A stretch of DNA of 48,947 nucleotides from Planctomycetales bacterium (GCA_027452145.1 DAIDHB010000385.1:1-48947); one strand, 5' to 3'. Positions 1-7,347 are shown, counted from the first letter of the stretch. Notes: a model not told the origin generated them from the sequence alone. Program-made: numbers and translations.

Positions 1-1
1 G

Positions 2-151
2 CAACGCCAGGGCAGCCATGTGCGAGTCTTCAACGACGCGAACTCGCGGGAGCTGTTTGAAGACTTCAAGTTCACCGGGCTGAGCAATTTCTCCTTCCTC
101 GAGACGGACTTCGCCCGGGGGCCGATCGAGGAGGCGACGGCTCATGAATAG
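2..151 (+). CDS. C-terminal end of a probable AAA-family ATPase (partial)
   Basis: An open frame enters from the left edge and ends with TAG at 149-151, giving about 49 C-terminal residues that include RVFNDANSRELFEDFKFTG. Nothing catalytic lies in this part. The assignment rests on context: the frame overlaps by 8 bases the ATG of a Toprim-like gene, and such proteins are commonly encoded just behind an AAA/ABC-type ATPase (OLD-like, PARIS-like and DUF4276 pairs). The overlap implies translational coupling. The ATPase identity is inference; the sequence upstream of the window would settle it. Confidence 0.45.
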   Translation, partial: QRQGSHVRVFNDANSRELFEDFKFTGLSNFSFLETDFARGPIEEATAHE

Positions 152-854
152 GCTGGCGATCTTCGTGGAGGGATATACCGAAGTCAAGTTCGTGATGAAG
201 TTGGTCGAGGAGATCGCCGGGCAGAACCGCGTGCTCATCGAGCATCGCAAGATCCGCGGCGGCGGCAAGGACAGCGGGGCGCGACGGACGATGGCGGTGA
301 TCGAGGCGGCCAGGCCGCACGCCGACCAGAGGCATTTCATCCTGATCATGGACTGCGGGGGCGACCAGCAGGTCAAGACACGGATTATTGAGGAGCATGA
401 GAATCTGACGAAGAAAGGATATGCGAGGATCGTCGGCCTCCGCGATGTCAGGCCGACCTTCAGCTACGCGGAGATCCCCCGGCTGGAGAGGGGCCTGCGG
501 CAATACATCAAGACGTCCCTCATCCCCGTGGACTTCGTACTCGCCATCATGGAGATCGAGGCGTGGTTCCTGGCGGAGACGACCCATTACACCAGGATCG
601 ATCCGGCCATCACGGTGGCGGCTATCAAGAGCGTCCTGGGATTCGACCCGGAAAACGACGACTTGCAGCAACGGCCCAACCCAGCCGAAGACCTCCACCA
701 TTGCTATGCAATCGCCGGGAAAAGCTATCGCAAGGGACGGGCCGAGGATACCGTAAATGCCCTCGATTTTGCTGAGATCTATTGTAAACTTATTGACAAA
801 ATACACAATCTAAGAATATTTACTACTATTATTAGCGATTTCCTCGCCCAGTGA
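144..854 (+). CDS. Toprim / DUF4276-like putative nuclease subunit
   Basis: This 236-residue protein begins with a hydrophobic strand followed by VEGYTE (Glu9, Glu13). A second strand ends in IMDCGGD (Asp70, Asp74). This Glu then Asp-x-x-x-Asp order resembles the metal site of Toprim nucleases and of the DUF4276 family. Its ATG overlaps the end of the preceding frame by 8 bases, so the two are probably co-translated as an ATPase-nuclease pair, the arrangement of several anti-phage systems; that role is inference. The last 20-25 codons are strikingly AT-rich (about 784-842) compared with the rest, suggesting recent acquisition or a replaced 3' end. A GC hairpin follows at 875-901. The family call is moderate; anti-phage activity is untested. 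Confidence 0.6.
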   Translation: MNRLAIFVEGYTEVKFVMKLVEEIAGQNRVLIEHRKIRGGGKDSGARRTMAVIEAARPHADQRHFILIMDCGGDQQVKTRIIEEHENLTKKGYARIVGLRDVRPTFSYAEIPRLERGLRQYIKTSLIPVDFVLAIMEIEAWFLAETTHYTRIDPAITVAAIKSVLGFDPENDDLQQRPNPAEDLHHCYAIAGKSYRKGRAEDTVNALDFAEIYCKLIDKIHNLRIFTTIISDFLAQ

Positions 855-874
855 CCGAATAGTATCCCGTCTCG

Positions 875-901
875 CCGGCCCGTTCGAACTTGCTGGGCCG
901 G
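875..901 (+). terminator. GC-rich hairpin after the Toprim gene
   Basis: Perfect 7-bp arms CCGGCCC (875-881) and GGGCCGG (895-901) flank a 13-nt loop, 20 bases after the stop codon at 854. There is no clear U-tract, so it could be a terminator or an RNA 3'-end stabiliser. Confidence 0.4.
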
Positions 902-985
902 ACGGACGGTTCAAGGCGCCCCCACAGGCCCCCGCCAGGACGCATGGCCGCATCACACTCGCGGCCCACGAAGGGGAGATGAGCC

Positions 986-1480
986 ATGGGATCGAAGGCC
1001 GGCCGCAAGGTCCCGGTTCAGCCGACGGAGTCGAAGACCATCCGCCGCCCGACCTGGACCACTCTGCCCGAACCCGATACCTACCTCGCCCTGGTGATCG
1101 AGTTTCCCCTGGTCCCGATCCGGGACGACGCCCATCGGGCCAGGGCCAGCGCCGTGCTCGATCAGCTTCTTCAGCAGGACCTGGACAGGGGACAGCAGGA
1201 CTACCTGGAGGTCCTGACCGACCTGGTCGAGAAATACGAAGAGGGACACGTCCCGATCCCGAACGCCTCCGAGTCCGACGTCCTGCGCGAGCTGATGCGG
1301 TCGCATGGGCTCAGCCAGAATGCCCTGAAGGCCGCGACAGGTATTGCCCAGTCGACGATCTCCGCCGTCCTGAACGGCGAGCGGTCTCTCACCAAGGAGC
1401 AGGTGATCACGCTCGCCGGTTTCTTCGGCGTCTCGCCCTTGGCATTTCTGCCCGTGCAGCCCCTCGCCGGGAGGAGTTGA
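986..1480 (+). CDS. higA: HigA-type antitoxin / HTH regulator without a HigB partner
   Basis: This 164-residue protein has the HigA layout: an N-terminal helical part (about residues 30-90, with VLTDLVEKYEE), the PIP linker, then an Xre-type helix-turn-helix from about 97 to 150 with SQNALKAATGIAQSTISAVL and LNGERSLTKEQV. HigA proteins bind and neutralise the mRNA interferase HigB and repress their own operon. The ATG is preceded by AAGGGGAG at 971-978. The 131 bases upstream and 144 bases downstream contain nothing resembling HigB, so it stands alone here. An orphan could act as a repressor or protect against an incoming HigB. The family call is firm; the biological role is open. Confidence 0.8.
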   Translation: MGSKAGRKVPVQPTESKTIRRPTWTTLPEPDTYLALVIEFPLVPIRDDAHRARASAVLDQLLQQDLDRGQQDYLEVLTDLVEKYEEGHVPIPNASESDVLRELMRSHGLSQNALKAATGIAQSTISAVLNGERSLTKEQVITLAGFFGVSPLAFLPVQPLAGRS

Positions 1481-1566
1481 CGGCTCCTGCCGCCGGGGGC
1501 GGCGCCGCGGTACGGGAAGTGACGGGCCGGACCGAACGCTCCTGTTGACGCGACGGCGGGCCGCGA

Positions 1567-1592
1567 CCAGGATGATTCCAGCGTCATCCTGG
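1567..1592. promoter_or_regulatory. Inverted repeat upstream of the AbrB-Doc antitoxin gene
   Basis: Perfect 9-bp arms CCAGGATGA (1567-1575) and TCATCCTGG (1584-1592) are separated by 8 bases and lie 32 bases before the antitoxin ATG. AbrB/MazE-type antitoxins usually autorepress through such palindromes, so this is a candidate operator; it could also be a terminator for higA. Confidence 0.5.
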
Positions 1593-1624
1593 CGACCGCG
1601 ACAGTCCTCATCGGGAGGCGAAAT

Positions 1625-1858
1625 ATGACCAGTCGGCTCACGCGCGTCGGCGACGGCTACGGACTCGTGCTCCCGCAGGCCGTCCTGGACGCTCTCGGGA
1701 TCGACCCCGAGGCTCCGCTGGAGGTCACGGCCGAGCGCGGCGGCGTGTTCGTGCGGCCGATACCAGCGGAAGCCGGGGACCACCGCGACCGCGTCCGCCG
1801 GTCGGCCGCCCGGATGGCGGAGATCCACCGGGAATCGCTGCGGAAGCTGGCGCAATGA
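1625..1858 (+). CDS. AbrB/MazE-family antitoxin
   Basis: This 77-residue protein matches the SpoVT-AbrB antitoxin fold: SRLTRVGDGYGLVLPQAVLDAL, then a swapped-hairpin strand LEVTAERGGVFVRPI, then a basic C-terminal helix (residues 55-77) that would contact the toxin. A strong GGGAGG lies just upstream of the ATG, and an inverted repeat at 1567-1592 could be its operator. The stop overlaps the next ATG (ATGA, 1855-1858), the usual coupling of an antitoxin with a Doc-type toxin. That toxin is truncated here, so the antitoxin is a relic or now serves in trans. Confidence 0.75.
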   Translation: MTSRLTRVGDGYGLVLPQAVLDALGIDPEAPLEVTAERGGVFVRPIPAEAGDHRDRVRRSAARMAEIHRESLRKLAQ

Positions 1859-1959
1859 ACCCGGAATTCCTTGATGTCGACGATGTCCTGGAGATCTACG
1901 CGGGCCAGGTCGCCGAGCACGGCGGCTCCGACCGGCTGCGCGACCTGGCGGCCAGGTAA
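1855..1959 (+). pseudogene. Truncated Doc (Fic-family) toxin
   Basis: The 34-codon frame starts in an ATGA overlap with the AbrB antitoxin and reads FLDVDDVLEIYAGQVAEHGG then SDRLRDLAAR before TAA. This matches the N-terminus of Doc/death-on-curing toxins (FL..+VL.IH..QI...GGS.GLRDLG). The family normally continues for about 90 more residues including the catalytic HPFxDGNKR motif, which is absent. Identity is lost right after RDL, where the sequence switches to an unrelated remnant, so the break looks like a recombination junction rather than a point mutation. No catalytic function is expected. Confidence 0.65.
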
Positions 1960-2219
1960 ACTTCATTTCCGCCAACACCCACGACCGGCGGGGACTGCTG
2001 GGAGAGACCGAGACAATCACGTACAATCCGCAGTTGATCCGGGTCGAGGCGGAAGGCTACCGGCGATTCGTGACCTCGCTCGACGCGCGGCCCTCGATGT
2101 CGCCGGCGGAACTCACGGACGCCCCGCTCGGACTGACCTTCCCGCCGCCGCCGTCGGCCACGATCGTATTGACCAGGAAGGCCCAAACCGGCGGAAAAAG
2201 GCCAGGACTGCCTCGATAG
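1953..2219 (+). pseudogene. 3' remnant of an unidentified gene fused to the doc break
   Basis: From the doc break onward a different frame is open without a start codon of its own and ends with TAG at 2217-2219. It reads NFISANTHDRRGLLGETETI, then a segment with RVEAEGYRRFVTSLDARP, then LGLTFPPPPSATIVLTRKA. It looks like genuine coding sequence (coherent hydrophobic and polar pattern, GC-rich third positions), but I do not recognise the family. An internal TTG at 2034 could in principle start a 61-residue peptide, with no visible ribosome site. Most likely it is the C-terminal fragment of a gene cut by the same event that truncated doc. Confidence 0.4.
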
Positions 2220-2267
2220 GGGCTTCGTGAGACTTACCCGGACAGGGAAAGACCCCGGTCGGCGTGA

Positions 2268-2281
2268 AAGTTGCTAGGATG
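2268..2281 (+). promoter_or_regulatory. 14-bp motif shared with 7814-7827, upstream of the histidine kinase
   Basis: AAGTTGCTAGGATG occurs here, 178 bases before the kinase ATG, and in the same orientation relative to its downstream gene at 7814-7827 (minus strand). A TTGACT hexamer follows at 2282-2287 but has no good -10 partner. It may be a promoter element for an alternative sigma factor or a regulator site; function unknown. Confidence 0.35.
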
Positions 2282-2458
2282 TTGACTCCCGAAAATGCAA
2301 TTCCGAGGCGAGGGGGCTGCTGGATCCCGCGGGCGGATGGCCCGGCGTAAGCCGCGCGGGGCGACGGGTCCGGTTCGGCCGGCGGACGCGTGCCGTCCCG
2401 GCCGGAGTGAGAAGGGGATGCAGCCCGCGATCGAGCCGAACGAGAGGGCCACTGAACG

Positions 2459-4039
2459 ATGGCCGCGAAGCCGCTGCTGCGAGTCCTCGAGCTGTTCCCT
2501 GGCCCGGCCTTGATGGTCGATCCGGGCGGGAAGGTCGTCGGGTCCAACGCCCGCGCGGCGGCCTGGGCGGGCCTGGGCGGTGATGCCATCGAGGGGCGCG
2601 AGCTCGCGAGCCTCGTTGCGGACGAGCCCGCCGGGCGGCTGGCGCGATTCCTTGAGGGGTGCGCGCGGGGCGAGCCGAAGGCGTCAGCGACCTTCGCGAC
2701 AACTGGCGGCGAGGCAGGGGGCTGCTGGCGATTCGAGGGCGTCGCGGTGCCGGCCGGATGCGAGGGCGGGCGGACGATGGTCGTGATCCATGCCGTCGCC
2801 CCGGTGGCGGACATCGCGGCGGTCGCGGGCGAATCGCCATCGGCGGCGGGCGGCGCCGTCGAGGCCGAGCTGACCGCGCTGCGCGAGGAGGTCCGGCAGA
2901 AGGAGGAGTTCCTGGGCCGGCTGGCGCACGACCTGCGGAACCCGGTGGCCGCGATCAGCGGGGCGTTGCACCTGGCGCGGACGGCCCGGTCGCCGGAGGA
3001 CGTCGCGTGGGCCGAGGACGCGATGGACCGGCAGCTCAGGCACCTGGTACGCCGGCTGGACGACCTGCTGGACCTGTCGCGGCTGGGGCGGGGGAAGATC
3101 GAGCTGCATCGGCAGCGGGTGGACGTCGCGGCGGCCGTGCGCTCGGCGGCGGCGGCCGTACGCTCGCTGACGGACGAGCGGCGGCACCAGGTCACCCTGT
3201 CGACCTCGCCGGGCTCGCTGGCCGTCGACGCCGACCCGCAGCGGCTGGAGCAGGCGCTCGTGGGGCTGTTCAACCACGCGACGCGGGCGACCGAAGCCGG
3301 CGGCCGGATCCGGGTCTCGGTGGCGAGCGAGCCCGACTGGGTCGTCTGCCGGGTGCGGGCCACCGGCCCGGGAGGCTCGGTGGATCCGCCCCGAGGGGTC
3401 TCCGAACAGCCGGGGCCGGTCGAGGGATCGGACATCGGCCTGGCGCTGGTCCGCCGGCTCGCCGAGCTGCACGGCGGCTCGGCCTCGGCGGCGTCCCTCG
3501 GGGCGGGCGAGGGGACCGAGCTCATCCTGCGGCTGCCGGCCGCGTCCGCGTCTGCCTCGGCCTCCGACGCGACGGCGTCACGGACCCGGCCGGCCGGCGG
3601 CGCGAGGGCCGCGGAACCCGCCGGTGCGCCCCCCGAACACTCCGCCCGGATCCTGGTCGTGGACGACAACGTCGACACGGCGCGCGGGCTGGCTCGGCTG
3701 CTCGAGATGGCCGGCCACGAGGTGCGGGTCGCGCACGACGGCCGGGAGGCGATCGAGGCGGCGCACGAGTTCTCGCCGCAGCTTATCCTTTTGGACATCG
3801 TGCTCCCCGGGATGGACGGCCGCGAGGTCGCCCGGACCCTCCGCGCCGACGCGAACCACAGCGACGCGGTCATTGTGGCCGTCTCGGGCTACGGCGAGGA
3901 CGACGAGGCCCGCGCCGACGGCCCGGGGTTCGACCACCACATGGTCAAGCCGATCGACCATCAGGCGTTGCGCGCCCTCATCGACCACGCCATCCGGCCC
4001 ACGGCGGGCACGGGCGCCGCCGCGAGCGGCGGCGCCTGA
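2459..4039 (+). CDS. Hybrid sensor histidine kinase with degenerate ATP-binding motifs
   Basis: 526 residues with no membrane segment: a PAS-like sensor (about 8-110), a HisKA dimerisation helix with the phospho-acceptor His157 in HDLRNP, a HATPase domain (about 240-360) and a C-terminal receiver (397-515). The receiver is intact: Asp402/Asp403, acceptor Asp446 in LLDIVLPGMDG, Ser476 and Lys497. The kinase half is not. The N box reads GLFNHATRAT, with His273 where the Mg-ATP asparagine belongs, and the G1 box reads ATGPG, with Ala301 in place of the adenine-binding Asp. The G2-like GSDIGLALV is kept. It may therefore be a pseudokinase or a phosphatase/receiver scaffold, signalling through a partner kinase. 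No cognate regulator is adjacent; the start is taken at the ATG behind GAGAGG. Confidence 0.85.
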   Translation: MAAKPLLRVLELFPGPALMVDPGGKVVGSNARAAAWAGLGGDAIEGRELASLVADEPAGRLARFLEGCARGEPKASATFATTGGEAGGCWRFEGVAVPAGCEGGRTMVVIHAVAPVADIAAVAGESPSAAGGAVEAELTALREEVRQKEEFLGRLAHDLRNPVAAISGALHLARTARSPEDVAWAEDAMDRQLRHLVRRLDDLLDLSRLGRGKIELHRQRVDVAAAVRSAAAAVRSLTDERRHQVTLSTSPGSLAVDADPQRLEQALVGLFNHATRATEAGGRIRVSVASEPDWVVCRVRATGPGGSVDPPRGVSEQPGPVEGSDIGLALVRRLAELHGGSASAASLGAGEGTELILRLPAASASASASDATASRTRPAGGARAAEPAGAPPEHSARILVVDDNVDTARGLARLLEMAGHEVRVAHDGREAIEAAHEFSPQLILLDIVLPGMDGREVARTLRADANHSDAVIVAVSGYGEDDEARADGPGFDHHMVKPIDHQALRALIDHAIRPTAGTGAAASGGA

Positions 4040-4180
4040 TCCGGCGGCCCCTTCGCGGGCCGGGCGCGATCCGGTATCCTGGTCCCGTCCGCCGTCGACG
4101 CCGCGTCCGGCCGCCGCGCTGCGCCGCGTATCCCGTCCGACGTCGACTCAACTTGCCGCGTCGAGCCGAGGGAGCATCGC

Positions 4181-5551
4181 ATGGAACGGGCCCTGAGCTG
4201 GCTGGAATCGCATTTCCCCGACCTCGAGCACGACCTGGCCGAGCTGGTCGCGATCGAGAGCATCAGCACCGACGGCCGGCATCAGGCTGAGATCGACCGG
4301 TCGGCCGAGCTGGTCCGCTCGCTGATGCAGCGCGCCGGGCTGGAGGGCGCCGAGATCCTCCGGCCCGAGGGGTGCAACCCGTATGTCTTCGGCGAGTGGC
4401 TCGGGGCGCCGGGGAAACCCACCGTATTGATCTACGCGCACCACGACGTCCAGCCGCCGGGCCCCGAGGAGAAATGGACGTCGCCGCCGTGGAAGCTGAC
4501 CCGGCGCGACGGGCGGCTCTATGCCCGGGGCGCGGTGGACGACAAGGGCGGGGTGATCGCGCAGCTCGGCGCGATCGCGGCGTGCCTGAAGGGCGAGGGC
4601 CGGCTGCCGGTCAACGTCAAGGTGATCATCGAGGGCGAGGAGGAAATCGGCTCGCGGAACCTGCTGGGCTTCTTCGGCCAGTACCGCGACCGCCTGATGT
4701 CCGACGTGATCGTCGTCTGCGACACCGAGAATATCCGCGACGGCGTGCCGTCGATCACCTACTCGCTCCGCGGGCTGGTCTCGGTCATGGTCGAGGTGAA
4801 GAGCGCGGCGTCGCCGAAACACAGCGGGTTCGTCGGCGGGGCGATGGCGGACGCGGCGATCGCGCTGAACCAGATCCTCGGCCGGCTCTACTGGGGCAAC
4901 GGCCCGGTGCCGATTCCCGGCTTCTACGACGGCGTCCGGCCGGTGACCGAGGACGAGCGCGCGGTCTTCCGCACCCTGTCGAACGAGGCCGAGCTCCGCG
5001 AGCAGCTCGGCGTCTTGCCGGGGGTCGGCCTGGCGATCGAGCCCGGCTCGAGCTTTTACGAGCAGACCAGCCGCCGGCCGTCGGTGACGGTCATCGCGCA
5101 GGAGGCCAGCTCGCTCAGGAGCGCGTCGAACCAGGTGCTGTCGAGCGCCTCGGCGATCCTGTCGTGCCGGCTGGTGCCTGACCAGGACCCGCAGGCGGTG
5201 CTCGAGCGGCTGACCGAATTCCTCACGAGTAACCCGCCGTGGGGCGTCGAGGTGAAGGTGACGGTGCGCGACCAGCCGACGCCCTGGTGGATGACCGATC
5301 CGCGCGGGCCGGCGTTCGAGGCGGCGAAGGCGGCGCTGCGGGCCGGCTACGGCCAGGACGTCGTGCCGCTCGGCTGCGGCGGGTCGATCGGGTTCGTCGG
5401 CCCGGTCGCCGACCTCTTCGGCGGCGCCCCGGCGCTCCTGCTTGGGATCAGCGGCGATAACCTCCACGCGCCCGACGAATACGTCCACGAGGCCGACTGG
5501 CACAGGCTGATGAAGTCGCTCGTCCACCTGTTCGGCGAGCTCGGGCGTTAG
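4181..5551 (+). CDS. M20-family metallopeptidase (Cys-Gly dipeptidase-like)
   Basis: 456 residues, the usual length for the dipeptidase branch of peptidase family M20. The two-zinc site is visible in order: His87 and Asp89 (YAHHDVQP), bridging Asp120 (GAVDDKG), catalytic and metal Glu154-Glu155 (EGEEEIGS), Asp181 (VVCDTE) and the late His429 (DNLHAPDEY). The lid/dimerisation domain lies between about 200 and 320. No signal peptide is seen, so a cytosolic enzyme cleaving dipeptides or small peptides is expected. It has its own start behind GAGGGAG and is convergent with the nitroreductase, from which it is separated by an inverted array of 7-bp repeats. Confidence 0.9.
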   Translation: MERALSWLESHFPDLEHDLAELVAIESISTDGRHQAEIDRSAELVRSLMQRAGLEGAEILRPEGCNPYVFGEWLGAPGKPTVLIYAHHDVQPPGPEEKWTSPPWKLTRRDGRLYARGAVDDKGGVIAQLGAIAACLKGEGRLPVNVKVIIEGEEEIGSRNLLGFFGQYRDRLMSDVIVVCDTENIRDGVPSITYSLRGLVSVMVEVKSAASPKHSGFVGGAMADAAIALNQILGRLYWGNGPVPIPGFYDGVRPVTEDERAVFRTLSNEAELREQLGVLPGVGLAIEPGSSFYEQTSRRPSVTVIAQEASSLRSASNQVLSSASAILSCRLVPDQDPQAVLERLTEFLTSNPPWGVEVKVTVRDQPTPWWMTDPRGPAFEAAKAALRAGYGQDVVPLGCGGSIGFVGPVADLFGGAPALLLGISGDNLHAPDEYVHEADWHRLMKSLVHLFGELGR

Positions 5552-5556
5552 CCCTG

Positions 5557-5742
5557 TGGTCAGTGGTCAGTGGCCAGTGGTCTGTGGTTGGCGTCGGCGA
5601 ACGGTGGAGGACGAGGCGAGGCTCCATCCGACCTGGGATATTGCCAGGATCGGGTTCGCGGGGTGGTGCCGTCGCATGCCGGCCAGGCCCTCCCGCGGAC
5701 CACTGACCACTGACCACTGACCACTGACCACTGACTACTGAC
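5557..5742. repeat. Opposed arrays of a 7-bp repeat (TCAGTGG / CCACTGA)
   Basis: A left array of imperfect TCAGTGG units (5557-5587) faces a right array of at least five CCACTGA units (5700-5742), about 112 bases apart and in inverted orientation. The right array ends directly at the stop codon of the nitroreductase. Transcribed from either side it could form a large cruciform and act as a bidirectional terminator between the convergent genes. Confidence 0.8.
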
Positions 5743-5743
5743 A

Positions 5744-6334
5744 CTAGAACCCGCCCTCGCGGGCGATCTCGGCGATGGGCTTGCGGCCGGAGGGGGCCTC
5801 GCGCTGGCGCAGTGGCTCGGGCAGGTCGGCCGGGTCGCCGGGATGGCCGACGGCGACCATCGCCTCGACGTCGTAGTCGTCCGGAACGCGGAGCTCGGCC
5901 CGAGCCCTGTCGCGGTCGAAACCGGCCATGCCGTGGACGACCAGGCCCATCGCGGCGCCCTGGAGGGCCAGGTTCTCGAAGGCGGCGCCGGCGTCGAAGG
6001 TGTGCACGGGGTTCGGCCGGCCGTTGAGGGCGAAGACCTTGTGCGACAGCACGACGATCAGCACGGCCGCGCGGTCGCACCAGGCCTGATTGGCCTCCAT
6101 CAGCAGGCCGAAGAACGCCGGCCATTGCGGCGAGTCGCGGTGTGCGTACAGGAACAGCCATTCCTGCTCGTTGTACGTCGATGGTGCCCAGCGGGCCGCC
6201 TCGAAGAGCCGCGCCAGCTCGCGCCCGTCCAGGGGCTCGCCGCTCATCGCCCGCGGCGACCAGCGGTCAAGGAAGATCGTTTCGATTGGATGATCGGGCG
6301 TCCGATGCGTGCTACCCCTGTGATATGCGGTCAT
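5744..6334 (-). CDS. Nitroreductase-family flavoprotein
   Basis: 196 residues with the nitroreductase pattern: an FMN-phosphate contact RWSPRAMSGEPL near residues 24-35, then FEAARWAPSTYNEQEWLFLY (about 43-62), and a C-terminal GHPGDPADLPEPLR segment typical of the family. Such homodimers use NAD(P)H to reduce nitro compounds, quinones or related electrophiles; the substrate cannot be read from sequence. The ATG at 6334 (minus strand) is preceded by AAGGGGAG at good spacing. The gene is transcribed towards the M20 peptidase and ends inside a 7-bp repeat array that probably terminates both. Confidence 0.85.
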   Translation of the reverse strand: MTAYHRGSTHRTPDHPIETIFLDRWSPRAMSGEPLDGRELARLFEAARWAPSTYNEQEWLFLYAHRDSPQWPAFFGLLMEANQAWCDRAAVLIVVLSHKVFALNGRPNPVHTFDAGAAFENLALQGAAMGLVVHGMAGFDRDRARAELRVPDDYDVEAMVAVGHPGDPADLPEPLRQREAPSGRKPIAEIAREGGF

Positions 6335-6687
6335 GAGCGGCTCCCCTTGAGCTTATCCCCTGGATGACGATCCATGCCGCTGCCGGGCCCGGCCCGGCCC
6401 GGTCCGGTCCGGTCCGGTCGCCCGACGGACTCCGTCGTCGGCCGCTACTTTCCCCCATCGCACCGGCCGGAGTCAAAGGAAAAGGCCGGGGGCGCCGGGA
6501 CCGCGGGACCGTGGGACCCCGGGACCGCCGTGTGTCTCCATTTGTGGCCCCGGGCCGCCAGCAGCCGGCCGATGCCGATGAGCGGCATTGGGTTTGCATC
6601 TGAAGAGTTGGCCGGTTGAACAAGTCTCCCGTTCGGGCCGCCGCGGGGTGTCCCGGACTTCCCTTCGCATTCGGCAAGGAGAATCAC
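6335..6687. other. 353-bp intergenic region with two short tandem repeats
   Basis: Divergent control region between the nitroreductase (minus) and the stress protein (plus). It contains seven 5-bp units, three GGCCC then four GGTC(C/G), at 6386-6420. It also contains four perfect 8-bp units GGGACCNN at 6497-6528. No convincing sigma-70 hexamers were found. Confidence 0.6.
6497..6528 (+). repeat. Four perfect 8-bp tandem units GGGACCNN
   Basis: GGGACC starts at 6497, 6505, 6513 and 6521, exactly 8 bases apart, with the last two bases of each unit variable (GC, GT, CC, GC). The same hexamer and near-identical period dominate the large non-coding array at 36367-37762. Confidence 0.85.
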
Positions 6688-7347
6688 ATGATGGCCCAGA
6701 AATCGACCATCGTCGGGGTGTTCGACGATCGTCTCGAGGCTGATCGGGCGGTGGACGAGCTGCGCCGGAGCGGATTCCGGGACGAACAGATCGGCGTGGC
6801 GATGCGCCATGACACGGGCGCTGTCACATCGGACGGCGGGGCCGCGACGGACGAATCTCACACCGGGTCGGGCGCGGTCACGGGCGTCCTGACGGGCCTG
6901 GGGCTGGGCGCGCTTGCCGGCCTCGGCGTGCTCTCGGGGATGATCCCGGTCATCGGGCCGGCAATCGCCGGGGGTACGCTGGGCATCATCCTGTCCAACG
7001 CGGCGGTCGGCGCCGGCGTCGGCGGGCTGGTGGGCGCCCTGGTGGGCGCCGGCATCCCCGAGGACGAGGCCCACTACTACCAGGGCGAATTCGAGGCGGG
7101 TCGGACGATCGTGACGGTACACGCCGACGGCCGCGCCGATGAGGCGATGGCCATCTTCCGCCGGCACGGCGCGTACGACATGAGCAGCCGCCCGGACATG
7201 GCCGGCACGTCGATGGCTTCCTCGGCGAACAAGCCGATCGACATCCCGGTCCACAGCCAGGACGTCATGGGCAGCCCCGTCACGGGCCTGGACGTCGACG
7301 AGACCACCGACGTCCGCAGCCGGGGCGCCGGCGGCAAGATGCTCTGA
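6688..7347 (+). CDS. General stress protein 17M (YflT)-like protein with glycine-rich helix pair
   Basis: The start is set at 6688 by AAGGAG at 6676-6681; an upstream in-frame ATG at 6616 has no ribosome site. The 219-residue product opens with STIVGVFDDRLEADRAVDEL, the N-terminal domain of the heat-induced stress protein 17M family. A hydrophobic Gly/Ala-rich stretch follows (about residues 65-125, GLGLGALAGLGVLSG and the following residues), like a membrane-inserting hairpin. A second domain with GRTIVTVHADGRADEAMAI resembles the first half. Related proteins are widespread in planctomycetes and are linked to stress; no biochemical activity is known. It sits alone, with no operon partner. 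Confidence 0.7.
   Translation: MMAQKSTIVGVFDDRLEADRAVDELRRSGFRDEQIGVAMRHDTGAVTSDGGAATDESHTGSGAVTGVLTGLGLGALAGLGVLSGMIPVIGPAIAGGTLGIILSNAAVGAGVGGLVGALVGAGIPEDEAHYYQGEFEAGRTIVTVHADGRADEAMAIFRRHGAYDMSSRPDMAGTSMASSANKPIDIPVHSQDVMGSPVTGLDVDETTDVRSRGAGGKML

Noticed and set aside
855..985. A hidden HigB toxin before HigA
   Set aside because: Translated in the most open frame it shows none of the HigB C-terminal pattern. Only a hairpin is present.
2659..4290. Alternative-frame 543-codon reading of the kinase region
   Set aside because: Arg/Gly-rich shadow. The chosen frame has PAS, HisKA, HATPase and receiver motifs.
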